From NCBI RefSeq assembly GCF_021261315.1, contig NZ_JAJSAX010000006.1, positions 1-64,000 of the forward strand: DNA of 64,000 nt. The letters run 5' to 3'. The notes under the pieces are model-generated. The model did no database searches, had not been told where the DNA came from, and was given only the letters and a program-made list of their open reading frames with translations. The DNA is from Epilithonimonas sp. JDS. Its GTDB lineage: Bacteria > Bacteroidota > Bacteroidia > Flavobacteriales > Weeksellaceae. How positions within the stretch are numbered: the stretch's first letter is position 1; the number at the start of each line of letters is the position of its first letter. Of this stretch, positions 17,248 through 25,603 are shown one piece after another. Made by a program: the position numbers and the translations under genes.

Positions 17248-19041
17248 ATGAACAAACAACCTTTGCTCATTTTAGTACTCTGTCTCATACTTGGAATTCT
17301 TCTCCAAGAGTATTTGATTTTGAGTAAATTAACTATTTTTGCTTTGCTGGTTTTCTCCAGTATTTCATTAATTTCAATCCTCATCAAATCTTCATTTTTC
17401 CAGAAGGCAAAATATTTCTTTCTAGGGTTTTTCTTTTTCTCAATAGGAATTTTCCTACATTTTCAAAATTCTCACAAGCCAGCAATTCCAACTTTAAAAG
17501 AAAAAGAAAATATTGTTTTTCAACTCAGCAAAAAACTGAATTCCAATGAAAAGAACAGAAGATATTTCGTTGAAATCTTAGCAATTCCTTCAAACGAAAT
17601 TAAAGATTTCTCGCCAATCAAAACGGTTCTCAGTATTCCAAAAGAACAGGAACAATTGGATTTTAACCATTTTTATAATGCAGAAGTTTACATTCATCAG
17701 CCAGAAGAAATTAATAATAATTTTCAATTTGATTATAAAAAATATCTCGCAAGACAGGAGGTTTATCTGCAAGCCTACCTGCCAAATGAAATTCTAAAAA
17801 CTCCAAAAACCGAAGTTTCTTTTTCTGATGAAATTCGACAAAAGCGTCTTGAGATTCTCAATAAAATCAATCAAACGCCACTTTCTCCAAAGATTCAGGA
17901 ATTTTTGAAAGGTATTATTTTGTCAGACAGAACTGAGATGGACAAAGAAACGGTAAACGATTTCAATCAAACTGGTTTGGTGCATTTGTTGGCGATTTCC
18001 GGTTCGCATATGGTAATTATTTTTTGGATGACTTTGTTTGTTTTGAATCAAATTATTCCAGTCAAGTTTCGGAAGTTTTCAATAATTCTTAGTCTAGCTT
18101 TGATTTGGGCTTTTGCTATATTTATCGATTACGGAAGCTCTGTGATGCGGAGTTGTTTGATGATCTCTTGTTATTATGTAATGGTTTTGTTGCAACGGAA
18201 ATCCGATTTGTTGCATTCTTTGGCGTTGTCGGCGTTCATTCTTTTAATTGTCGATTCTAATCAGTTTTTCGATGTCGGATTTCAATTGAGTTATGTCGCA
18301 GTTTTGGGAATTTGGTGGTTATCTGGACCGATTAAAAAATTATTTCGGAAACCAAGATATTGGCTGGAAGATTTCGTTTACAGCATTACAGCGATGACTT
18401 TTTCTGCGCAGATAGCGACTTTGCCATTGGCGATTTATTATTTCCATCAATTTTCGTTGGTGTCCATTTTCGCGAATTTGCTCATCATTCCACTTTCCGA
18501 AATTATCATTATCTCATCTTTGTTAAGGGTAATTGCCATCGCTTTTGGAATGAAATATCTCTTGATATTCCAGATTTTCGATGCGTTTATCATTTATGTT
18601 TTGAAAGCCATTCACTGGTTTTCCAGCTTTGAATCGTTGATGAATAATAATATTCCGTTAAATATTTTGGAAGTTGGAGCTTTACTTTTGGGAATCTATT
18701 TCCTGAAATTCTTAATCAAAGATTTCTTTAATTTGAAATATGTGCTACGCTTCAGCTTTTGTCTGTTATTACTTTGCGGATTGAGAATTGGTTTTAATTA
18801 TTGTAATTTTGAGAAAGAAGAAGTTCTTGTTCATCATTTTTATAAAGAAAAAATCATCAGCATTAAAAAGAAAAGTCAAATTGTTTTCTGGCTTAAGGAA
18901 AATAAGAATGAAGAGAAAATTAAAGATTTTGTCATCAATCCTTATTTGGTTTCCAGGCGCATTTCCGATTACGATATCAAATACTATCCTGAAGATTCTG
19001 AAGCTTTTGTGTACGGAGGAAAGCAATATAATATAGAATGA
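17248..19041 (+). CDS. ComEC/Rec2-family DNA uptake channel protein
   Basis: 597 residues, about ten membrane helices. The N-terminal DUF4131 part covers about 1-190. The competence domain (about 210-480) begins FLKGIILSDRTEMDKE and contains LVHLLAISGSHMVIIFW, SSVMRSCLMISCYY and the GFQLSYVAVLGI signature. The metallo-beta-lactamase-like nuclease domain of long ComEC proteins is absent, as in many Bacteroidota. Probably transports single-stranded DNA across the inner membrane; natural competence here is inferred, not shown. Confidence 0.9.
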   Translation: MNKQPLLILVLCLILGILLQEYLILSKLTIFALLVFSSISLISILIKSSFFQKAKYFFLGFFFFSIGIFLHFQNSHKPAIPTLKEKENIVFQLSKKLNSNEKNRRYFVEILAIPSNEIKDFSPIKTVLSIPKEQEQLDFNHFYNAEVYIHQPEEINNNFQFDYKKYLARQEVYLQAYLPNEILKTPKTEVSFSDEIRQKRLEILNKINQTPLSPKIQEFLKGIILSDRTEMDKETVNDFNQTGLVHLLAISGSHMVIIFWMTLFVLNQIIPVKFRKFSIILSLALIWAFAIFIDYGSSVMRSCLMISCYYVMVLLQRKSDLLHSLALSAFILLIVDSNQFFDVGFQLSYVAVLGIWWLSGPIKKLFRKPRYWLEDFVYSITAMTFSAQIATLPLAIYYFHQFSLVSIFANLLIIPLSEIIIISSLLRVIAIAFGMKYLLIFQIFDAFIIYVLKAIHWFSSFESLMNNNIPLNILEVGALLLGIYFLKFLIKDFFNLKYVLRFSFCLLLLCGLRIGFNYCNFEKEEVLVHHFYKEKIISIKKKSQIVFWLKENKNEEKIKDFVINPYLVSRRISDYDIKYYPEDSEAFVYGGKQYNIE

Positions 19042-19113
19042 TTATAGTTTTTATAAATAAAGTTTTGCGGTTTTCATAAGAAATATGTATTTTTAGAAAA
19101 AACAAAATAAACT

Positions 19114-19680
19114 ATGATGGATTTCTTTGATGGGATGAGCACTTTGCAACAATCCTTCTGGTGGGTAGCCATTATCGCTAGTCTCATTTTTCTGCTTCAA
19201 CTTATTTTTACAATCATCGGGACCGACCTCAGCGATGGCTTGGGCGCCGACTTCGATGGGAATCTGGATGCCGTTCACGGGCCTTTCCAATTATTTTCTT
19301 TCCGGAATCTGATCAATTTTCTGATGGGATTTGGCTGGACTGGTGTAGCCTTTTTCCATAGCATTCAGAATCAGATGTTTTTAATTATTCTGGCAGCGCT
19401 TGTCGGGATTTTGTTTGTGGTCATCTTCTTTGTGGTCATTAAGCAAATCTTAAAATTGACCGAAGACAACACTTTTAATATCAATAAACTAATTGGCAAG
19501 ACTGCCGAAGTCTATCTCAGAATTCCCGAGGCTAGATCTGGCAACGGAAAGATCCAGGTTTCTCTTAATGGAACCAATCACGAATTGTTGGCCATCACAG
19601 AAACGGGAGAGATCGCTTCTGGATCTTTGGTAAGGATTATCCGTGTGGAAGAAAAAGTACTAATTGTAGAAAAAATTTAA
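19114..19680 (+). CDS. NfeD/YqiJ-like membrane protein
   Basis: 188 residues with helices near 15-38, 65-80 and 88-112, then a C-terminal OB-fold domain (about 125-188: LIGKTAEVYLRIPEARSGNGKIQVSLNG, SGSLVRIIRVEE). This is the NfeD-like partner usually encoded just before a flotillin. It is 8 bases from the next gene. The pair shapes ordered membrane domains; NfeD-type OB folds are thought to help flotillin assembly. Confidence 0.82.
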   Translation: MMDFFDGMSTLQQSFWWVAIIASLIFLLQLIFTIIGTDLSDGLGADFDGNLDAVHGPFQLFSFRNLINFLMGFGWTGVAFFHSIQNQMFLIILAALVGILFVVIFFVVIKQILKLTEDNTFNINKLIGKTAEVYLRIPEARSGNGKIQVSLNGTNHELLAITETGEIASGSLVRIIRVEEKVLIVEKI

Positions 19681-19688
19681 TAACATAT

Positions 19689-21242
19689 ATGGAAATGATT
19701 AATGGAACATTTATTCTGATTTTGGTCGGTGTATTCGTATTATTTGTAACATTCTTGGCGCTGATCTCGCGCTACAAACGTTGTCCGTCTGACAAGATCT
19801 TGGTGATCTATGGTAAAACCGGCGGCAGCTCTGCCAAATGTATCCACGGTGGAGGTGCGTTTGTTTGGCCTGTGATCCAGGATTTTGCTTATCTCGATTT
19901 GAAGCCGATTTCTATCGAGGCCAATTTGACCAATGCCCTTTCCCGTCAAAACATTCGTGTGGATGTGCCTTGTAGATTTACAATCGCAATCTCTACAGAA
20001 CCAGATACGATGGGAAATGCCGCAGAACGATTGTTGGGTCTTTCGCAGGAGCAGATCCAGGAACTTTCCAAAGATATCTTGTTTGGTCAGCTTCGTTTGG
20101 TCATTGCAACGATGACGATTGAAGAGATCAATACAGACAGAGATAAATTCTTGGATAATATCTCCAAAAACGTTGATACAGAACTTAAGAAAATAGGTCT
20201 TAAACTGATCAACGTCAACGTGACCGATATCAGAGATGAGTCAGGCTACATCGAGGCTTTGGGTAAAGAAGCTGCAGCGAAAGCAATCAACGAAGCGATT
20301 ATTTCCGTAGCTGAGCAAACCAAAATCGGGGAAACCGGGAAAGCAATTGCCGACAGAGAAAAAGATACACAGATCGCTGAAACGCAAAGAGATCGTGATG
20401 TGAAGATCGCCATCACGCAAAAAGACAGAGAAGTAAGTATTGCTGCTGCTGGAAAAGATGAAGCCATCGGAAAAGCGGAAGCGGCAAAAGAAGCGAGGAT
20501 CGCCACATCATTGGCCAACTCGATCGCGGTAAAAGGAGAGAATGAGGCGAAAATCACCATCGCCAATTCTGATGCCGAAAGAAGAGAAAAAGAAGCAGAA
20601 GCTTTAAGAATTGCGACTGCTGCTGAGAAAGTGCAATCTGCAAGATCTTTGGAAGAATCCTACGTTGCCGAGCAAAAAGCAGAAACTGCCAGAGCAGAAA
20701 GAGAACGCTCGACACAACAAGCCAACATCGTGGTTCCTGCAGAGATCGCCAAACAAAAAGCCATCATCGATGCACAGGCCGAAGCTGAGAAAATTAGACT
20801 TCAGGCCAAAGGTGAAGCTGACGCTATCTTTGCAAAAATGGAAGCGGAAGCAAAAGGTCTATATGAGATCTTGACCAAGCAAGCTGAAGGTTACGACAGG
20901 ATCATCCAAGCGGCTGGCGGTGATACGAACAGCGCATTCCAGTTGTTATTAATTGAAAAACTACCTGAATTGGTGAAGACCCAAGTGGAAGCCGTGAAGA
21001 ATATCAAGATTGATAAAGTAACCGTTTGGGATAGTGGCAACAATGCAGATGGTAACAATTCCACTGCGAATTTCGTTTCCGGAATGATGAAAACCGTGCC
21101 ACCACTCAACGATCTTTTCAATATGGCTGGACTAAATCTTCCGAGTTATCTGAAAGGCGAAGAAGAAAAACAAGTGGTAGAAGTCAAAGAAGTGAAAACC
21201 GAAACGCCACCGAAAGCGGATGATGGCGCAGGGCATTCTTAA
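19689..21242 (+). CDS. Flotillin-family protein (YqiK/FloT-like)
   Basis: 517 residues. N-terminal membrane hairpin (about 5-28), an SPFH/band-7 domain (about 30-210), a long coiled coil with heptads rich in Ala, Glu, Lys and Arg (about 220-400, including repeated units such as REKDTQIAETQRDRDVKIA), and a flotillin C-terminal part with AGGDTNSAFQLLLIEKLPEL. Scaffold of membrane microdomains. Co-transcribed with the NfeD-like gene and closed by a terminator. Confidence 0.92.
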   Translation: MEMINGTFILILVGVFVLFVTFLALISRYKRCPSDKILVIYGKTGGSSAKCIHGGGAFVWPVIQDFAYLDLKPISIEANLTNALSRQNIRVDVPCRFTIAISTEPDTMGNAAERLLGLSQEQIQELSKDILFGQLRLVIATMTIEEINTDRDKFLDNISKNVDTELKKIGLKLINVNVTDIRDESGYIEALGKEAAAKAINEAIISVAEQTKIGETGKAIADREKDTQIAETQRDRDVKIAITQKDREVSIAAAGKDEAIGKAEAAKEARIATSLANSIAVKGENEAKITIANSDAERREKEAEALRIATAAEKVQSARSLEESYVAEQKAETARAERERSTQQANIVVPAEIAKQKAIIDAQAEAEKIRLQAKGEADAIFAKMEAEAKGLYEILTKQAEGYDRIIQAAGGDTNSAFQLLLIEKLPELVKTQVEAVKNIKIDKVTVWDSGNNADGNNSTANFVSGMMKTVPPLNDLFNMAGLNLPSYLKGEEEKQVVEVKEVKTETPPKADDGAGHS

Positions 21243-21295
21243 TATTATTTAAAAACATCGCGTTTTCTTAAAATCAATATGATTACGCTTTCAAA

Positions 21296-21335
21296 AAAAC
21301 TCCGCATCTCTTAATAAAGGTTGCGGAGTTTTTTA
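21296..21335 (+). terminator. Terminator after the flotillin gene
   Basis: Arms AAACTCCGCA and TGCGGAGTTT around a 15-base loop, followed by TTTTT. Confidence 0.8.
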
Positions 21336-21411
21336 TTAGAACAATAAAAATTGGCTGTAAAATAAATTCTTGGCTTGCATCATTTATAATCATTCTAACG
21401 ATAAAAAATTC

Positions 21412-21419
21412 TAATTTTG
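21412..21419 (+). promoter_or_regulatory. -7 box immediately before the 21424 gene (TAATTTTG)
   Basis: A perfect TAnnTTTG ending only 4 bases before the GTG start, which predicts a leaderless or nearly leaderless mRNA. No -33 TTTG at the usual distance. Confidence 0.5.
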
Positions 21420-21423
21420 ATAT

Positions 21424-21804
21424 GTGAAAAAATGGATTTCCATATTGCTGCTTTCTTTATATTTGGTTTCAACAACTGAGCTCAACCAGTTTTTGAAGCT
21501 GCCGGTGCTTATTGAGCATTACAACGAGCACCACAAGCTGAATCCGGAAATGACGATACTTACATTTTTCAAACTACATTACGATCATCCGGCAAAGGAC
21601 GCTGATTACAAAACGGACATAAAGCTTCCGTTTATCATGCACTCCACAATTTCTCTTGTTTTTATCCTTGCCTCCAATTTTAATTTTGAGATGACAGCTA
21701 GTCATTACAAAGTTTTTAAGAACCATACATTTTCTGCTTTTGATGAAGATTTTTTTATCAAAGGGTATTTACATTCCATTTGGCAGCCACCGAGAAAGGC
21801 CTGA
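21424..21804 (+). CDS. Small signal-peptide protein of a metal-type locus (unknown function, GTG start)
   Basis: 126 residues from a GTG; no in-frame ATG is available before residue 43. N-terminal hydrophobic segment (about 4-20), then a His-rich stretch (IEHYNEHHKLNP, KLHYDHPAKDADYKTD), a second hydrophobic segment (about 78-90) and a tail LHSIWQPPRKA. Small proteins of this shape and PP-containing tail are remembered from Bacteroidota metal efflux or uptake loci; that link is family memory, not a domain hit. It heads the six-gene ApbE/DUF4266/DUF3570 cluster, 111 bases before the thioredoxin gene. Confidence 0.65.
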   Translation: MKKWISILLLSLYLVSTTELNQFLKLPVLIEHYNEHHKLNPEMTILTFFKLHYDHPAKDADYKTDIKLPFIMHSTISLVFILASNFNFEMTASHYKVFKNHTFSAFDEDFFIKGYLHSIWQPPRKA

Positions 21805-21859
21805 TTTATGGGGTCTGATTTAGTCAAAATTTCAGAAACTAACATCGATAATTTGAGAT

Positions 21860-21882
21860 CTGAATATTTTTAAAATATTCAG
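21860..21882. promoter_or_regulatory. Perfect 23-base palindrome in front of the thioredoxin-ApbE genes
   Basis: CTGAATATTTT, one central T, AAAATATTCAG. It lies 33 bases before the ATG at 21916. The symmetry fits an operator for a dimeric regulator; an attenuating hairpin is the alternative. It is not followed by a T run, so it is not a standard terminator. Confidence 0.5.
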
Positions 21883-21915
21883 CATTAACTGGTTCTACAC
21901 TTCAACTTAAACATA

Positions 21916-22356
21916 ATGAAAACAATATTCGCAGCAGGACTCCTGGTTCTGTTATCCGTATTTGCAGCTGCGCAGACAAGATTTGAAACAGCAAAGAAAA
22001 ATGCGTCCGAAAAAAATGAATTGATATTGCTCAATTTTTCCGGCTCCGACTGGTGTATTCCGTGTATCAAGCTACATAGAAATATTATCGAGACAGATAT
22101 ATTTAAACAATTATCGACTGATCATATTTTGGAGTATCTCAATGCAGATTTCCCAAGAAGCAAGAAAAATCAACCTGCCGCAGATGTTCAGAAAGAAAAT
22201 GCAGCTTTGGCTGATCAATACAATCCGAAAGGTATTTTTCCATACACGGTTTTACTGGATTCTGGTGGCAAAATTCTGAAAACCTGGGAAGGTCTTCCAT
22301 TGGAGAATGCAGTTGCTTTCACTAATGAGATCAGAAGTTTTTATCAAAAAAACTAA
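21916..22356 (+). CDS. Periplasmic thioredoxin-family protein
   Basis: 146 residues with a cleavable signal peptide (to AAAQ, about residue 20) and a thioredoxin fold with redox motif WCIPC (Cys47, Cys50). The cis-proline region is GIFPYTVLLD. Similar stand-alone periplasmic thioredoxins keep secreted cysteines reduced. The next gene, apbE, starts 4 bases after the stop. The Cys-rich tail of the DUF4266 protein two genes on is a plausible client; this is inference. Confidence 0.88.
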   Translation: MKTIFAAGLLVLLSVFAAAQTRFETAKKNASEKNELILLNFSGSDWCIPCIKLHRNIIETDIFKQLSTDHILEYLNADFPRSKKNQPAADVQKENAALADQYNPKGIFPYTVLLDSGGKILKTWEGLPLENAVAFTNEIRSFYQKN

Positions 22357-22360
22357 AGTG

Positions 22361-23287
22361 ATGCTAAAGGAATTTCGCAACGCCCAAAAACTAATGGGGA
22401 ATATCTTCGAAATCACGGTTGTTGCTGACAATGAAGCAATTGCTCTTGAGAATATTGAAGCCGCAGTTTCGGAAATCAGAAGGATCGAAAATCTGCTCAC
22501 AACTTACAGCGGCAACAGTCAGACAAATTTGATTAATGAAAATGCGGGAATTCAATCCGTAGAGGTGGATGCAGAGGTATTTCAGCTGATCGAAAGGTGT
22601 CTCAGGATCAGCAATATTACCGATGGTTATTTCGATATTTCCTACGGCGGAATCGATAAATCTTTTTGGAATTTTGACCGTGAAATGAAGCAGCTTCCCA
22701 ATCCTGAATTGGTAAAAGAACATCTGAAACTTATCAATTACAAAAACATTCTTTTGGATCCGGAAAATCAAACCGTTTTTTTGAAACAGAAAGGAATGCG
22801 AATCGGTTTTGGTGGGATTGGGAAGGGCTACGCTGCAGAGATGGCAAAAAAAATTCTTCAGCAAAGAGGTGTTGTTTCGGGCGTTGTAAACGCTTCGGGT
22901 GATCTCACAACCTGGGGATCGCAGGCCGACGGAAAACCTTGGACCATCGGAATTGCGGATCCGGACAATGCAGCTCTTCCTTTCTCTTATATGAGCATTA
23001 CCAACACCTCTGTTGCCACTTCCGGCAATTATGAAAAGTTTGTAATGATAGCCGGGAAGAAATATTCACACACCATCAATCCAAAAACAGGAATGCCGGT
23101 TTCAGGAATCAAAAGCGTAACGATAATTTGTCCGAACGCAGAAGTTGCGGATGCAATGGCAACACCTGTCACCATTATGGGAATTGATACGGCAATCAGT
23201 CTCGTAAACCAGATCAACCATTTGGAATGTATTATTATCGATGATGATAATCATATTCATTCTTCCAAAAACATCAATTTCAAGTAA
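22361..23287 (+). CDS. FAD:protein FMN transferase (ApbE)
   Basis: Transfers FMN from FAD to a Ser/Thr of a target protein, Mg2+-dependent. 308 residues. Motifs: FGGIGKGYAAEMAKK (flavin site), NASGDLTTWGSQ, KYSHTINPKTGMPVSG, and the C-terminal metal site VADAMATPVTIMG. The ATG at 22361 is used because it follows the thioredoxin stop by 4 bases; a longer frame from 22307 lies inside that gene. No signal peptide or lipobox is visible, unlike most Gram-negative ApbE proteins, so it may act in the cytosol. No classic NqrC- or FMN-bind-type substrate gene is present nearby. Confidence 0.92.
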   Translation: MLKEFRNAQKLMGNIFEITVVADNEAIALENIEAAVSEIRRIENLLTTYSGNSQTNLINENAGIQSVEVDAEVFQLIERCLRISNITDGYFDISYGGIDKSFWNFDREMKQLPNPELVKEHLKLINYKNILLDPENQTVFLKQKGMRIGFGGIGKGYAAEMAKKILQQRGVVSGVVNASGDLTTWGSQADGKPWTIGIADPDNAALPFSYMSITNTSVATSGNYEKFVMIAGKKYSHTINPKTGMPVSGIKSVTIICPNAEVADAMATPVTIMGIDTAISLVNQINHLECIIIDDDNHIHSSKNINFK

Positions 23288-23333
23288 TGTCCTGGAGAGT
23301 CTTTGACATTAAAAAACAAGTAAAAAAATCCAA

Positions 23334-23564
23334 ATGAAAAATATATTAATAAAAGTGCTGATTGGCATTTCTGCCTTTCTTGGACTTTCATCAGCAAAAT
23401 CCTGCTCTACCGTTAAGGAATACGAAAAAATCAAACTGAACGATTCAGAAATGATGCTAGGCAATCGGCCAATTGAAAAAACAGAACTCAGTTTCCAGTC
23501 TTACCGCGAGGGCTCATCCGGCGCCAATGCGGGCAAAGTAGGCGGTGGCTGCGGATGCAATTAG
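23334..23564 (+). CDS. DUF4266 small Cys-tailed secreted protein
   Basis: 76 residues. Hydrophobic signal segment (about 3-20) and Cys24 in AKSC, which could be a lipobox with an unusual Lys at -2 or a residue just after signal cleavage. The C-terminus is Gly-rich: REGSSGANAG followed by the conserved end GGGCGCN. Two C-terminal cysteines could bind a metal or form a disulfide. The SSGAN stretch resembles ApbE acceptor sites (S/T-G-A-S/T), with Asn at the last place. Encoded between apbE and a DUF3570 barrel, an arrangement remembered from other bacteria. Function unknown. Confidence 0.85.
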   Translation: MKNILIKVLIGISAFLGLSSAKSCSTVKEYEKIKLNDSEMMLGNRPIEKTELSFQSYREGSSGANAGKVGGGCGCN

Positions 23565-23597
23565 ATTAATAATTACTAAAACATAGAATCAATTATT

Positions 23598-24773
23598 ATG
23601 AAAAAAGTAATTATAAGCATCATCGCCCTTTTTGGATTCATCAATGCTAAGTCTCAGGAAAACAGCGTTGTTCCATCACCTAAAAAATTAAGTCTGGATG
23701 AGATCAATCTTGTCTCAAGCTACTACAAACAGGACGGAAACAATTCTGCGGTTACGGGCGGCATCGGTTCGGAAAAGCTCACAGATATTTCCAATGCAAT
23801 AGATGTGGTCTTGGTGAACTATGACAAAAAATTAAGAAAGAATAAATATACTTTGGATGTCGGGATAGACCATTATACGTCTGCCTCGTCGGATATGATT
23901 GATCTTAAAGCCAATTCTTCGGCATCCCATGCAGACACGAGGATCTATCCTTCCTTAGGATGGAGCCGTGAGAACGAAACCAAAGGCAGTACAATAATGG
24001 CGGGCATTTCCTTTTCCGCTGAATACGATTATCAATCAATTGGAGCCAATATAGGAATTGCACAAAAAACGCCCAACAAAATGGGAGAATTCACGGCCAA
24101 GTTTCAGGCTTTTATGGATCAGGTAAAATTAATTGCTCCCGTAGAGCTTAGAACTGCAGGCGGCGAAAACAGTGGGACGAGTGGTAGAAATACCTATGCA
24201 CTTTCACTGGCTTATTCTCAGATCATTAATCAGAATTTTCAATTGGAATTGATGACCGATGCTGTTCAGCAGACTGGATATTTGAGTTTGCCCTTCCACC
24301 GGGTTTATTTTACGGATGGATCTGTGCATCAGGAAGCTTTGCCGGATAAGCGATTTAAAATACCTTTAGGATTGAGAGCCAATTACTTCTTTGGAGATCA
24401 GATCATCGTGAGGGCTTATTACCGTTATTATACCGATGATTGGGGACTTAGATCCAGTACAGTCAGTCTAGAAACGCCCGTGAAGATCTCACCTTTTGTT
24501 TCGCTAAGTCCTTTTTACAGATATTATTCTCAAACTGGTGCCAAATATTTTTCACCCTACCAGCAGCATACGAGTTTCGATGATTTTTATACGAGCAATT
24601 ATGACCTTTCAAAATTCAACAGCAGCTTTTATGGAGCGGGCATTCGCATCAACCCTAAAAATGGAATTTTCGGAGTAGAAAGACTCAGTATGCTGGAGCT
24701 CAGATATGGACATTACACCAAATCTATCGGGATGAAATCAGATATTATATCATTGAATCTAAGGTTCAAATAA
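23598..24773 (+). CDS. DUF3570 predicted outer-membrane beta-barrel
   Basis: 391 residues with a signal peptide (about 1-18, ending NAKSQ) and an alternating amphipathic strand pattern throughout, closing with a terminal strand IISLNLRFK as expected for a barrel. Blocks seen: LSSYYKQDGNNSAVTGGIG near the N-terminus, YALSLAYSQIINQNFQLEL, and YRYYTDDWGLRS. DUF3570 proteins travel with DUF4266 and ApbE; their role is unknown. A pore or an assembly platform for the DUF4266 lipoprotein are options. Confidence 0.85.
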   Translation: MKKVIISIIALFGFINAKSQENSVVPSPKKLSLDEINLVSSYYKQDGNNSAVTGGIGSEKLTDISNAIDVVLVNYDKKLRKNKYTLDVGIDHYTSASSDMIDLKANSSASHADTRIYPSLGWSRENETKGSTIMAGISFSAEYDYQSIGANIGIAQKTPNKMGEFTAKFQAFMDQVKLIAPVELRTAGGENSGTSGRNTYALSLAYSQIINQNFQLELMTDAVQQTGYLSLPFHRVYFTDGSVHQEALPDKRFKIPLGLRANYFFGDQIIVRAYYRYYTDDWGLRSSTVSLETPVKISPFVSLSPFYRYYSQTGAKYFSPYQQHTSFDDFYTSNYDLSKFNSSFYGAGIRINPKNGIFGVERLSMLELRYGHYTKSIGMKSDIISLNLRFK

Positions 24774-24790
24774 TTTTTTAAAATTTTAAA

Positions 24791-25486
24791 ATGATGAACG
24801 ATCAATTAGAAAAACATTATGTCATTCGAGTAGGCTGGCTTCGGGCTTCGGTTTTGGGAGCTAATGACGGTTTGCTGTCCACCACCAGTATCGTAATCGG
24901 TGTAGCGGCTGCAGACCCAAGCCGCAATGCGATTATTCTGGCAGCACTTGCCGGGATGATTGCCGGCGCAATGTCTATGGCTGCGGGAGAATACGTGTCC
25001 GTCAGCTCACAGGCTGATACGGAAACCTCAGATCTGGAGCGGGAAAAAAGGGAACTTGCGGAAATACCGGAAATTGAACTGCAGGAACTTGCCAAGATCT
25101 ATGAAAAAAGAGGTGTAAGCAAAGAAACTGCTTTGCAGGTTGCAACAGAACTCACTGCGCACGATGCTTTGGCAGCGCACGCTCACGACGAGCTGGGCAT
25201 CAACGAGATCACTCAGGCAAAACCGTTTCTGGCATCTGTAGCATCATTTTTTTCTTTTTTGGCTGGCGCATTGCTGCCGATGATTTTGGCAATAGTGGCT
25301 CCGGAAAAAGAAATGGTGTATTATCAATATGGATTTTCAATTATATTCCTGATGATTTTGGGCGCTATCTCTGCAAAAATTGGAGGTTCCAGTATCAAAA
25401 ACTCTGTCTTGAGAATCTGTTTCTGGGGTACTGTCGCAATGGTTATCACAGCTTTGGTAGGCCATTTCTTTGGATCAGTCAATTAA
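24791..25486 (+). CDS. VIT1/CCC1-family Fe2+/Mn2+ transporter
   Basis: 231 residues with five membrane helices: near 30-50, 52-75, 145-165, 172-195 and 205-228. Family motifs LGANDGLLSTTSIVIGVAA and AGAMSMAAGEYVSVSSQ, and a cytoplasmic charged segment (about 80-130, rich in Glu) that acts as the metal-binding domain in plant VIT1. In bacteria such proteins probably export or store Fe or Mn. It lies 17 bases behind the DUF3570 gene, which links a metal to this cluster. Confidence 0.9.
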   Translation: MMNDQLEKHYVIRVGWLRASVLGANDGLLSTTSIVIGVAAADPSRNAIILAALAGMIAGAMSMAAGEYVSVSSQADTETSDLEREKRELAEIPEIELQELAKIYEKRGVSKETALQVATELTAHDALAAHAHDELGINEITQAKPFLASVASFFSFLAGALLPMILAIVAPEKEMVYYQYGFSIIFLMILGAISAKIGGSSIKNSVLRICFWGTVAMVITALVGHFFGSVN

Positions 25487-25569
25487 GAAAAATTGGATAA
25501 TTGTCAATTATTAAAAGCTTTGAATTTTAATTTAATTAATAAATCTCATCGCCGGACTTCAAAAGAGTT

Positions 25570-25603
25570 AAAATCCTGAATTTCTAATTCAGGATTTTGC
25601 TTT
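25570..25603. terminator. Bidirectional terminator closing the ApbE/DUF3570/VIT1 cluster
   Basis: A 13-bp perfect stem AAAATCCTGAATT/AATTCAGGATTTT with a 3-base loop, between convergent genes. Confidence 0.88.

Noticed and set aside
17248-19041. ComEC gene as truncated pseudogene because the nuclease domain is missing
   Set aside because: Short ComEC forms are normal in Bacteroidota; the reading frame is intact and the core motifs are present.
22307-22360. Upstream start of apbE inside the thioredoxin gene
   Set aside because: The added residues are a frame-shifted reading of the thioredoxin C-terminus; the ATG at 22361 gives ordinary 4-base operon spacing.
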